Shown: positions 14,029 through 20,928 of the stretch, piece after piece | Layout: every line of letters begins with the position of its first letter | Position numbering within the stretch: the first letter of the stretch is position 1 | From: a virus | DNA length: 20,928 bases | Virus record (IMG/VR): IMGVR_UViG_3300027763_001142 | Location: 1-20,928 of that record | Direction: 5' to 3' (one strand) | Position numbers and translations under genes: made by a program | The notes under the pieces: generated by a model | Databases searched by the model: none | The model's input: only the letters and a program-made list of their open reading frames with translations | Told to the model about the DNA's origin: nothing

Positions 14029-14030
14029 CC

Positions 14031-14270
14031 ATGATTTATGGCTATAGCGCACGGTTAGTTACGCTTAACAAAGAAGCTAATGGTCACCTGCTTGGAGTGA
14101 AGCTGGGGAGGGAGTGCATGGAGCGCAACCTCCCGGTGACACAGGTCGCCCGGGAACTGGGAGTAAGTAGGCAAACTATTTACAACTGGTTCTGCGGGAA
14201 GGGCTGTCCGCGTAGGGACAAAGCTACTGTGGTTACAGCGTACCTAGCCCGCCTCAAAAAGAACAAGTAG
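14031..14270 (+). CDS. Small HTH DNA-binding protein
   Basis: A 79-residue protein. A Cro/CI-type helix-turn-helix is clear: NLPVTQVARELGVSRQTIYNW (about residues 32-52, two helices with the central ELGVS turn), followed by a basic GKGCPRRDK. It is probably a regulator of phage transcription or replication. ATG at 14031 is chosen over an in-frame start at 14010 that would overlap the end of the ssDNA-binding-like gene. The ribosome-binding site is weak, so coupling to the upstream gene (2-base gap) is likely. Confidence 0.75.
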   Translation: MIYGYSARLVTLNKEANGHLLGVKLGRECMERNLPVTQVARELGVSRQTIYNWFCGKGCPRRDKATVVTAYLARLKKNK

Positions 14271-14286
14271 ACCTCCACGGTTATTC

Positions 14287-17130
14287 ATGTCTGGTTTCGA
14301 CCTACTCAACGCTGTCCAACCGGACAGTGGCTGGTTCGCTGTCCTCGGTATCAAGGGGAAAGGGGACGTACGCCAAAAGCTTGTGGCTACCCGTGAAGAG
14401 GTAGACCAGATAGCCGCCGACTATATGGCACAGGGTAGAAACGCCTTCTTTGGGGTTGCTAAATACGAGACAGACAAGGGCCGCACTAAGGATAACGTGA
14501 AGGCCATAAAGGCGTTCTGGCTAGATATCGACTGCGGGGAAAGCAAAGCCGAGGTTGATGAGAAGACTGGTAGACCCGACGGATACATAGACCAGCCTAC
14601 AGCACTAGGGGAACTAAAGCGGTTCTGTAAGCTAGTCGGTTTGCCCAAGCCTATCCTCGTTAACTCGGGCCGAGGTGTCCACGTGTACTGGGCGCTGACC
14701 GAGGAGGTTACCCGGGAACAATGGGAGCCTGCGGCTGACCGGCTACGGCAGCTCTGCAATACCCACGAGCTGTACGTTGATCCAGCAGTCTTCGAAGTGG
14801 CTCGCGTGCTGCGTATCCCCGGCACGTTGAACTTCAAGGACGACCCGGCGACAGAGGTAACTATCATAAATGAGGCCGCACCAGTCAATTTCGAGGCGTT
14901 TCGCAGCCTGCTAGGGGTCAAGGAGAAGCCCGTAGCGCCGCCCAAGCGGGAACTAAGTGAGCTTGCCAAGTCCCTGATGGACAACACTATATCGGTGTTT
15001 TCCAAGATCATGCGCCGCAGCGAAAAGGGCAACGGGTGCCAGCAGCTATGGGACTGCTACGAGAACCGGGCCACCTTGTCCGAGGTCCGCTGGTTTAACG
15101 CCCTGTCTGTAGCCAAGTTCTGTAGGGACAAAGACAAGGCCATCCACAAGATGTCCGAGGGTTACGACGACTACGATCCCGCAGCTACCGAGCAAAAGAT
15201 ACGGCACATAGGTGGCCCGCACAGCTGCAAGGAGTTTGAGAAGAACAACTCGGGTGGCTGCGATGGGTGTCCGTTTAAGGGCAAGATTAAGGGCCCCATC
15301 GTTCTGGGCAAGGAAGTCCTCGAAGCTACAGAGGAAGACAACGTAGTAACCGAGGAGCCCGAGGAAGAAGGTGCGGAAGCCACAGTACATAGAATACCCA
15401 AGTACCCGGACCCATATTTCCGGGGCCTGAACGGCGGCGTCTACTACATGCCACCCGGGGGCGAGAAAGAGGCTGAGCTTATCTATGCAGACGACATATA
15501 CGTCGTCTCACGGGTAAGGGACCCCAACGTAGGCGACGGTGTCGTCATCAAACTACATATGCCGAAAGAGGGTATCCGGGAGTTCACGGCGTCCAACGAC
15601 GACCTGTCAAGCAAGGACGAGCTACGCAGCATACTGTCTCTGAATGGCGTGATGTGCAAAACCAAACAGTTTAACAGGGTTATCGACTACATCGTCGATT
15701 CCTGCGCTGAAATTAGATACAAAGGGAAAATGAACGAGATGAGACTTCAATTCGGTTGGGCTGACAACGACAGCAAATTCATCATCGGTGACCGTGAGAT
15801 CAGCAAGGACGGTAGCTTCTATAGCCCGCCTTCCGGGACCACAAAGGCCATGGCCGACAAGATGCAGCCAAAGGGCACGCTGGAGAAGTGGCGGGATGTC
15901 TTTAACCTGTACGGCAAGCCCGGGCTAGAACCCCATGCGTTCGCAGCGCTGTCTGCCTTCGGCTCACCCCTGCTTAAGTTCACCGGCCAGAGCGGGGCCC
16001 TGCTCAACATCGTTCACCCTAGGTCGGGTACGGGCAAGACGACCATCCTGCATATGATTAACAGTGTATACGGCGACCCCCTGACGCTGTGTATGAACAA
16101 GGAAGATACGCATAACTCGCGTATGCAGATGATCGGCGTGCTTAGGCACCTTGCGCCAACCATCGACGAGATCACCAACATGCTGCCGCAGCAGATATCG
16201 GACCTTGCCTACGCCGTCCCGCAGGGTCGGGCCAAGGAGCGCATGAAGGGGTCAACAAACGAGCTTCGGCTTAACGCCACAATGTGGCAGTTGATGTTGG
16301 TCAGTAGCTCCAATTCGTCCCTGTATGAGAAGTTGTCGGCGCTTAAGGGCGCACCAGACGGCGAGATGATGCGTATCATGGAGTACAAGATCGACTACAC
16401 AACGGCGCTAGAGCAGTCCTACGCTAAGGAAATGTTCGACCACCAGCTGCTTAACAACTACGGGCACGCGGGGCCTATCTACGCCGACTACCTGATAAAG
16501 AACCGGGACGAGGTCATATCAGATGTCCTCAAAACCCAGAGTAACGTTGACCTTGAGCTTAAGATTACCCAGCGCGAGCGGTTTTGGTCGTCGGTAGTAG
16601 CGTGTAACCTTGCGAGTGGCCGCATCGCCAAGAGGCTTGGTCTGCTTGATTGGAACTTGAAGACCATCAGGGAGTTCTCTTACGACATGGTCAACGGGCT
16701 TCGTAATGAGGTCGTACCCCCGGTCAACAACCCTGTGGGGGTCGTCGGTGACTTCATGAACAGGCATTACCACAACATGCTAGCCATAAATGACGGCGTA
16801 GACTTGCGGTCTGGCCTTAACGTAGCGCCGAGGGTGGAGCCCAAGGGTGAGCTTATTATACGGTATGAGCCCGACACCAAGCGGATGTTCATCGTGTCCA
16901 AGGCGTTCAAGAACGACTGCGTGAAGTTCCAGATCAACTACCGAGACACTGTGAACGAGTTGCTAAAGATGGGCATCATCACCAAGCTCGACGATAAGCG
17001 CATGGGCAAGGGCACGAACCTTATGTCCACCAACGTGCACACGCTGATCTTCGATACCACGCACAAAGAGTTCTTGGACATGAACGCTTTCCTGCCCCCT
17101 GAGGTACCCGATGCTGGTGGAGAAGGTTAG
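14287..17130 (+). CDS. AEP-type primase fused to a DUF927-like helicase
   Basis: A 947-residue replication protein. The N-terminal archaeo-eukaryotic primase domain has FWLDID with Asp80 and Asp82, SGRGVHVYW with Ser127 and His132, Asp165 in LYVDPAVF and RVLRIPGTLN (173-182). A Cys cluster (C314, C325, C328 in CDGCPF) probably binds zinc. The C-terminal helicase has Walker A SGTGKT (580-585) and acidic IDE (626-628), like DUF927/SF3-type phage helicases. It would unwind and prime DNA for the family A polymerase, replacing a DnaG/DnaB pair. No clear Shine-Dalgarno precedes the ATG (ACCTCC... lies upstream), yet the N-terminus MSGFDLLNAVQPDSGWF matches this group, so initiation is odd. Confidence 0.92.
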   Translation: MSGFDLLNAVQPDSGWFAVLGIKGKGDVRQKLVATREEVDQIAADYMAQGRNAFFGVAKYETDKGRTKDNVKAIKAFWLDIDCGESKAEVDEKTGRPDGYIDQPTALGELKRFCKLVGLPKPILVNSGRGVHVYWALTEEVTREQWEPAADRLRQLCNTHELYVDPAVFEVARVLRIPGTLNFKDDPATEVTIINEAAPVNFEAFRSLLGVKEKPVAPPKRELSELAKSLMDNTISVFSKIMRRSEKGNGCQQLWDCYENRATLSEVRWFNALSVAKFCRDKDKAIHKMSEGYDDYDPAATEQKIRHIGGPHSCKEFEKNNSGGCDGCPFKGKIKGPIVLGKEVLEATEEDNVVTEEPEEEGAEATVHRIPKYPDPYFRGLNGGVYYMPPGGEKEAELIYADDIYVVSRVRDPNVGDGVVIKLHMPKEGIREFTASNDDLSSKDELRSILSLNGVMCKTKQFNRVIDYIVDSCAEIRYKGKMNEMRLQFGWADNDSKFIIGDREISKDGSFYSPPSGTTKAMADKMQPKGTLEKWRDVFNLYGKPGLEPHAFAALSAFGSPLLKFTGQSGALLNIVHPRSGTGKTTILHMINSVYGDPLTLCMNKEDTHNSRMQMIGVLRHLAPTIDEITNMLPQQISDLAYAVPQGRAKERMKGSTNELRLNATMWQLMLVSSSNSSLYEKLSALKGAPDGEMMRIMEYKIDYTTALEQSYAKEMFDHQLLNNYGHAGPIYADYLIKNRDEVISDVLKTQSNVDLELKITQRERFWSSVVACNLASGRIAKRLGLLDWNLKTIREFSYDMVNGLRNEVVPPVNNPVGVVGDFMNRHYHNMLAINDGVDLRSGLNVAPRVEPKGELIIRYEPDTKRMFIVSKAFKNDCVKFQINYRDTVNELLKMGIITKLDDKRMGKGTNLMSTNVHTLIFDTTHKEFLDMNAFLPPEVPDAGGEG

Positions 17131-17305
17131 CTACGACATCAACTGGAAGGCGTTTAAGCGGGGGTACTCGTTCTTTATACCTTGCCTAGACCCCGTGCGT
17201 GCCAAGCAGGAGATACTTCGTACCACAAAAAGGTTCAAAATCCCTGTGGTTACGAAGGTGGTTATCATAGAGGGCATAAGAGGCTTGCGGGTCTGGCACA
17301 CGTGA
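17111..17305 (+). CDS. Small basic phage protein
   Basis: A 64-residue protein overlapping the end of the primase-helicase by 20 bases in another frame. It starts MLVEKVSYDINWKAFKRGYS, contains SFFIPCLDP and ends VVIIEGIRGLRVWHT. The regular alternation of strand and helix and the compact length suggest a real conserved protein (an alpha/beta miniprotein), but no family is known to me. It is the last gene before the + strand terminator. Confidence 0.65.
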   Translation: MLVEKVSYDINWKAFKRGYSFFIPCLDPVRAKQEILRTTKRFKIPVVTKVVIIEGIRGLRVWHT

Positions 17306-17313
17306 GTTAACTT
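17285..17313 (+). promoter_or_regulatory. Weak possible promoter for a 3'-end small RNA
   Basis: TTGCGG (17285-17290), 17-base spacer, TAACTT (17308-17313). Each box matches consensus at only 3 of 6. It is noted because transcription would begin about 17320, at the base of the hairpin whose loop is antisense to the phage leaders, giving an RNA of about 70 nt ending at the terminator. Confidence 0.2.
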
Positions 17314-17318
17314 TACCC

Positions 17319-17390
17319 CGAGAGAGTTGCTCCTCTCGTTAGTTGGTGTGGTCTAACTGGCCCTCGTCGGGAAACTGACGGGGGTCTTTT
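17319..17390 (+). ncRNA. Candidate antisense small RNA (3'UTR-derived or independent)
   Basis: Hairpin: CGAGAG (17319-17324), loop AGTTGCTC (17325-17332), CTCTCG (17333-17338). GTTGCTCCT (17326-17334) is the exact complement of the AGGAGCAAC cassette used at five + strand starts. With the loop A it is complementary over 10 bases to the copies at 79, 2677 and 12669. Downstream, GTTAGTTGGTGTGG (17338-17351) is partly complementary to the CCACAC and CTAAC boxes of the leaders. The hairpin is followed by a rho-independent terminator, so seed loop plus terminator resembles a bacterial sRNA. It could also be an inverted remnant of a leader. Expression is unproven. Confidence 0.4.
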
Positions 17391-17394
17391 TATT
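17361..17394 (+). terminator. Rho-independent terminator of the + strand block
   Basis: CCCTCGTC (17361-17368) pairs with GACGGGGG (17377-17384), 8 bp with one G-T, around the loop GGGAAACT, followed by TCTTTTTATT. The T-run overlaps the stop codon of the convergent gene (17390-17392). On the opposite strand no T-run follows, so termination is one-way. Confidence 0.85.
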
Positions 17395-20300
17395 GCTTAA
17401 AGGGCTTCGTGGGTTCCGCGATTGGCCCCCCGGCTATGTACCACTCTAGGTCATCCAGATAATCGTCTTCTATGGGCACACCGTCTATTTCGCTGTCTCT
17501 CTTCTTCAAGAAGGCTTCGTAAGAATTATCCAAAGTTTCGTCGTCTATCTGGAACTCTTCTCCGGGGTACCGCGTATTGTACTTCTCTATTGCTTTACCA
17601 GCCGCGACAGCTTTGTCGCTATCGTCTGTAGCCATGGCTACGTTCATCAACGCTATGGCACGTGCCTTTTCTGTGTTGGCACGCTGTATCTGCTTAATAG
17701 CTTCAAACCGCATATTTTGCTGACGGGAAATTGCCTCGGGTGTGAAACCAAGGAACGCAGCTATCTTGCTGATGGTGTCTATATCTTCGGGCGCAACGAC
17801 CTGAGAACCCTTGCTCGTCTCAAGTCCTTCGGTTACCACGCGCTCGCCCATAATTGGGCCTTTGAGAAAACCGGGCATAACCCGTTCTACGCCGCGTAGG
17901 ATGTCACCGTTGTTCCAGTCTTTTGCAGCAAGGTCTATGTTGGTACCGAGGGACACGGTAGGTCCAAGGTTAGCAAGCAAAAAGTTCTTGGCGGTCTCGA
18001 CCCACGTATCTCCGGGCAAACCTTCCCGGAACCACATACCGTTGTACGAAGTGCTTGGAGCAAAGTTAAACCCGGATAGGGCGGATATTGGACCAATTTC
18101 TAGTATTCGAGCTAGGCTAGATTGTTTTCCTCCCAACGTAGGAACAGTTATATCCCCGAAGTGACTTGGCAGGTACTGATAGCGGAACCTAGCGTCTGCA
18201 TTGTTCGCAAGGTAGGGGTTCAATTCTCTACGCTTACGCTTGTCCTCGTCATCCTCAAACTGATCCAATGCAAGGTCTATGATGCTGTTAACTACACTAT
18301 ACAGTGGCAGACCTGTTGCGCCACCAAACACAGCGGCCATAGCCAAAACGCCCAGTAGTTCCTTACGGGCTTCGATCTTAAGCTCGGGGTCCAAACCCCG
18401 TGTTGACATCAAGATAGCCTTTACGAAGAACTTCGTCTGAACCGCAGAGAACATCTTAAACATGAATATGGACCTACCAACGGGGTGCTTGAACACCGGA
18501 GGCCGTTCTGTAGCTCTATAGTCGCCAAGTTTATCGAAGGTACCCTCTGCCGCTTCGTCGATAGCGGCAGCATGGGCGTCTTTCTCCGACATAGTCTTTC
18601 TGAACTTATCGTAAGCCAGATCGTACCACATAAGGAACGACATCTCGCGGGACATAGCTTCCGTAGCACCAAACATGCTTGTCGCCGCATCATATACTGT
18701 CTGCTGCAACCGTTTAGTCGCCTTGGAAGACAAGTTAGTTGGCGTCTTTGTACGCCCTGTTACAGTAGCAACTTCCGTCTGCGCGACTACCCGGCGTAGC
18801 ACCGCCTCTCTAAGGGCGGCACTCCTTCTAGGGTTATTTTTAACGCGGCCCGCTTTTTTGAGCGAAGGCATCGTAAGCATTACGTCGCCGTCTTCGTCAG
18901 ACTCCTTAATCTGGAGCGCATCAAACGCTGCCAAGTACTGTAAGAATTTCACATTACCCTTAATGAACCCATAGCGGGACCACAGTGTGGGCATCACGCG
19001 CATAGGTATAGAGGTCATATTCGTAAGGGCACTACGGGCGCTGGACAGGAACCATATGAAGTTCATGGTGTTAAGCGCAGACGCCAGACGGTTACCTACT
19101 GGCGGGTTAACGTTCTCCTTAGCAGAGGATACCATCCGCTTCAGCAGCACATCTAGTCGCTGCTTAGTAGCATCGTCCTTCATACCCCCGGTCTTAAGGA
19201 GTTCACTCGCCATCTCTATAGCGCGGTCTATACGGTCTACATGCTCCAGCTTGCTGAGTTCGTTAGCGTAGGCTTCGGCTGTAGCGCCAAAAATACGGAT
19301 AGGGTCGGTGGAGAACCCGGTTCTGTTCTTGGCGTGCATGAAGCGCTTACGGATACTACTGTCAGGCAATGCCTCTAACCGGGCTTGGTAGAACGTATCT
19401 TTGAGGCTTTCCTTCTGTGCGTCACCAAGATTTGACTTATCAATTATGTCAAAGGTGGCCGCAAGGGCCCCATCGGAACCTACAAATTCACCACGCTCGT
19501 TAGCAGTATCTCCGTGCCCGGACTCGAATACATTGCCGTCGTCAGGCTCTACCCCAAGCTCACCAGCAATTACGCGCTTATAGTGGTTGCGTTCTGCGGC
19601 GCTGTCAAACTTATAGAACTCCGGTTCGCCATTAACGCCCCCGGTCTTAACCCGGAACCAGTACTCACCGAACCGCATAAACGGCGAATACTCTTCGGGG
19701 ACCGTCTCTCTAACTATGTTGTTATACTCGGGGTCTTCAGCGCTCCTAGCCTTTTCATACTGAGCCTTCAACGACTCTTTCATGCTGGTACGAGTATTAG
19801 CGTCTAACCCCGGTATGGCATCTACAGCTCTATCAAGCAGTGTACGCCGCAGCGCATACATGTCTTTGTAGAACTGACGCAGCCTTATGTATTCCCGCTG
19901 ACCGTTCTCCTGCTTACCAAGCTCGTCCCAAGCGGCGTAGGCTTCTTTGATGTGGGCCTCACGCTTTGCGCGGCCTTCCTTGAGGTTTTTAATTTCCCCG
20001 GGGATATTGGTGTTTGCAAGGAGCCTAACATATCCTTGCATAACAGAATCGTTCTTAAGCGCCTCACCAACGTTATCGTGTGCTGTCACATCTATCCGGT
20101 TCAACCGGGCTAGAACTTGCATTTTGCTTAGGGCCGCGTTGCCGTACTTATGAACAAACTTCTCGGCACTCTTGCCTATTTTATTAAACGCTTCAGTCAG
20201 GTTAGCACGCTTAGCAGAGAGGGCGTCTACCTCGGTCTTAATACGCCGAAGGGTAATACCAAACTGCTTATTTACAGACCCAGCGATATCCGCGACAACG

Positions 20301-20928
20301 GAATCCGGCATAAATTTAAGGAGTACTTCGAGCGAAGGTAGGCTGAAGGCGTTTAGTTTGTCCTTAAGCGCCGCGATAAAGGCAGAGGCGTCGTGTTCCT
20401 TTATGGCTGTGCCAACTGCCGCCGTACCTTGGGTAGCATTGAACCCGCGCCGGAACTTTTGAGCGTTAACAGAAAGTTTTTCCTCAACCTCAACAGGGGT
20501 ACTTGGTTTACCTGCGCTTTCTGAAGCAGTAGCAGCAGCAAACAACGGTAGTTCTTCGGGACCTTTAACCGGCGCAACTTCAGGGGCCGCTCCGGGGGTC
20601 GTTCCAAGTGTCGCTCCGGGGGCCGCTTCCGTCTCTGGTACTTCTAGACCAGCGTTTCGCAGAGCTTCTTGGTATTCAGCGTCGATCCCGGGCTTATTCT
20701 GCTGGTACGCATAACCAGATATGGCGCGTTCTGCATCGGCTTGGGCCTTGGCTTCAACCTGTGCTTCCTTAGCGGAAAGTGGAGCGGGGGCAGCGGCGGG
20801 GGCGGCGATAGGAGCAGCGGGAGCGGCGGGGGTAGGAGCAGCGGGAGCGGCTGGAATAGGAGCAGCGGGAGCAGCGGCGATAGGAGCAGCGGGAGCGGCT
20901 GGAATAGGAGCAGCGGGGGTAGGAGCAG
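17390..20928 (-). CDS. Large virion-type/polyvalent protein, 5' end outside window
   Basis: The frame is open from the window edge to the TAA at 17392-17390: 1178 codons seen, start beyond the window. In protein order: an Ala/Pro-rich repeat N-terminus (20926 to about 20780); a linker with a tetrapeptide-like Ala/Pro/Gly series; long charged helices (about 20400-19700); a hydrophobic stretch with NFIWFLSSARSALTNMTS (about 19080-19010); a second with LLGVLAMAAVFGGATGLPLY (about 18365-18300), the best membrane-spanning candidate; and a Tyr/Pro-rich then helical C-terminus with LGFTPEAISRQQ. The second hydrophobic region and C-terminus resemble large LPD38/PLxRFG-type phage proteins, often virion-internal and injected with DNA. 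Family assignment is from memory. Internal TTG/ATG codons are not likely starts. Confidence 0.85.
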   Translation of the reverse strand, partial: APTPAAPIPAAPAAPIAAAPAAPIPAAPAAPTPAAPAAPIAAPAAAPAPLSAKEAQVEAKAQADAERAISGYAYQQNKPGIDAEYQEALRNAGLEVPETEAAPGATLGTTPGAAPEVAPVKGPEELPLFAAATASESAGKPSTPVEVEEKLSVNAQKFRRGFNATQGTAAVGTAIKEHDASAFIAALKDKLNAFSLPSLEVLLKFMPDSVVADIAGSVNKQFGITLRRIKTEVDALSAKRANLTEAFNKIGKSAEKFVHKYGNAALSKMQVLARLNRIDVTAHDNVGEALKNDSVMQGYVRLLANTNIPGEIKNLKEGRAKREAHIKEAYAAWDELGKQENGQREYIRLRQFYKDMYALRRTLLDRAVDAIPGLDANTRTSMKESLKAQYEKARSAEDPEYNNIVRETVPEEYSPFMRFGEYWFRVKTGGVNGEPEFYKFDSAAERNHYKRVIAGELGVEPDDGNVFESGHGDTANERGEFVGSDGALAATFDIIDKSNLGDAQKESLKDTFYQARLEALPDSSIRKRFMHAKNRTGFSTDPIRIFGATAEAYANELSKLEHVDRIDRAIEMASELLKTGGMKDDATKQRLDVLLKRMVSSAKENVNPPVGNRLASALNTMNFIWFLSSARSALTNMTSIPMRVMPTLWSRYGFIKGNVKFLQYLAAFDALQIKESDEDGDVMLTMPSLKKAGRVKNNPRRSAALREAVLRRVVAQTEVATVTGRTKTPTNLSSKATKRLQQTVYDAATSMFGATEAMSREMSFLMWYDLAYDKFRKTMSEKDAHAAAIDEAAEGTFDKLGDYRATERPPVFKHPVGRSIFMFKMFSAVQTKFFVKAILMSTRGLDPELKIEARKELLGVLAMAAVFGGATGLPLYSVVNSIIDLALDQFEDDEDKRKRRELNPYLANNADARFRYQYLPSHFGDITVPTLGGKQSSLARILEIGPISALSGFNFAPSTSYNGMWFREGLPGDTWVETAKNFLLANLGPTVSLGTNIDLAAKDWNNGDILRGVERVMPGFLKGPIMGERVVTEGLETSKGSQVVAPEDIDTISKIAAFLGFTPEAISRQQNMRFEAIKQIQRANTEKARAIALMNVAMATDDSDKAVAAGKAIEKYNTRYPGEEFQIDDETLDNSYEAFLKKRDSEIDGVPIEDDYLDDLEWYIAGGPIAEPTKPFKQ
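20811..20928. repeat. 24-bp tandem repeats coding for Ala/Pro octapeptides
   Basis: On the + strand, units starting GGAGCAGCGGGAGC lie at 20811-20834, 20835-20858, 20859-20882 and 20883-20906, then a shortened 15-base unit (20907-20921) and a partial one to the edge. The second and fourth units are identical. Read on the - strand each codes an octapeptide of AAPAAP plus IP, IA or TP. Length is a multiple of three, so copy-number change keeps the frame. The array continues past the window. Confidence 0.9.

Noticed and set aside
14010-14030. Start at 14010 for the HTH gene
   Set aside because: It would read through the conserved acidic tail of the ssDNA-binding-like gene; the ATG at 14031 follows its stop directly.
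245-16773. Minus-strand ORFs of 60-203 codons within the + strand gene block
   Set aside because: Each lies fully opposite a well-supported + strand gene, and none shows family motifs or a credible start.
17315-17350. A minus-strand gene starting after the inverted GAGGAGCAAC cassette
   Set aside because: No ATG follows within a usable distance and no sensible frame continues; the cassette is better explained as an antisense element or a relic.
17422-20462. Several + strand ORFs of 60-117 codons opposite the large minus-strand gene
   Set aside because: They are antisense shadows with atypical composition (Ser/Arg/Leu-rich), no ribosome-binding sites and no recognisable domains.
20401-20607. 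Minus-strand ORF in another frame at the Ala/Pro-rich region
   Set aside because: Its Arg/Leu/Pro-rich sequence is a frame-shifted reading of the repeat-rich region; the large gene's own frame is open to the window edge.
20811-20928. CRISPR-like array
   Set aside because: The units are contiguous tandem repeats with no spacers and are read in frame as Ala/Pro-rich protein.

Overview
The window looks like part of a double-stranded DNA bacteriophage genome, most likely a phage of an alphaproteobacterium. The replication genes are phage-type, most neighbours overlap by 1-4 bases, and there are no ribosomal or housekeeping genes. The host inference rests on a phage-encoded GcrA-family regulator (9040-9471), a family essentially confined to Alphaproteobacteria. 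No tRNA, rRNA, CRISPR array, IS element or integrase is seen. No stretch longer than about 90 bases lacks a gene.

Layout. Positions 92-4901 hold an early-type block on the + strand: a MoxR/CobS-like AAA+ ATPase, a VWA protein with an HExxH metallopeptidase-like N-terminus, two small unknowns, a DUF3150-like protein and another unknown. A 58-residue BrnA-like ribbon-helix-helix gene follows (4901-5077). A good sigma70-type promoter sits directly before the VRR-NUC nuclease gene at 5119, with geometry predicting a leaderless mRNA. From 5119 to 12635 genes are mostly chained by overlapping stop/start codons: VRR-NUC nuclease, family A DNA polymerase, a methyltransferase-like and a glycosyltransferase-like protein, GcrA, several small unknowns, a Cas4/RecB-like nuclease with four cysteines, an HNH-like protein and an SNF2-type helicase. 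From 12679 to 17305 come a conserved coiled-coil phage protein, a probable ssDNA-binding protein, a small HTH regulator, a fused AEP-type primase/helicase and a small unknown. A rho-independent terminator at 17361-17394 ends the + strand block. The opposite strand (20928 to 17390) carries the 3' part of a very large virion-type protein whose N-terminus lies outside the window and has Ala/Pro-rich 24-bp tandem repeats.

Together the + genes form a nearly self-sufficient replication, recombination and DNA-processing module (polymerase, primase-helicase, SSB-like protein, resolvase-like nuclease, RecB-like nuclease, SNF2 helicase), preceded by an uncharacterised AAA+/VWA chaperone-like module. 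It converges on a structural module.

The most interesting signal is regulatory. Five + strand genes that are not translationally coupled share the start-site cassette AGGAGCAAC. The short 3' region before the terminator carries the exact complement of that cassette, mostly displayed in the 8-nt loop of a 6-bp hairpin. Hairpin plus terminator has the form of a small antisense RNA that could pair with the phage's own translation starts. An inverted leftover of a leader is the main alternative. This is inference and needs RNA evidence.
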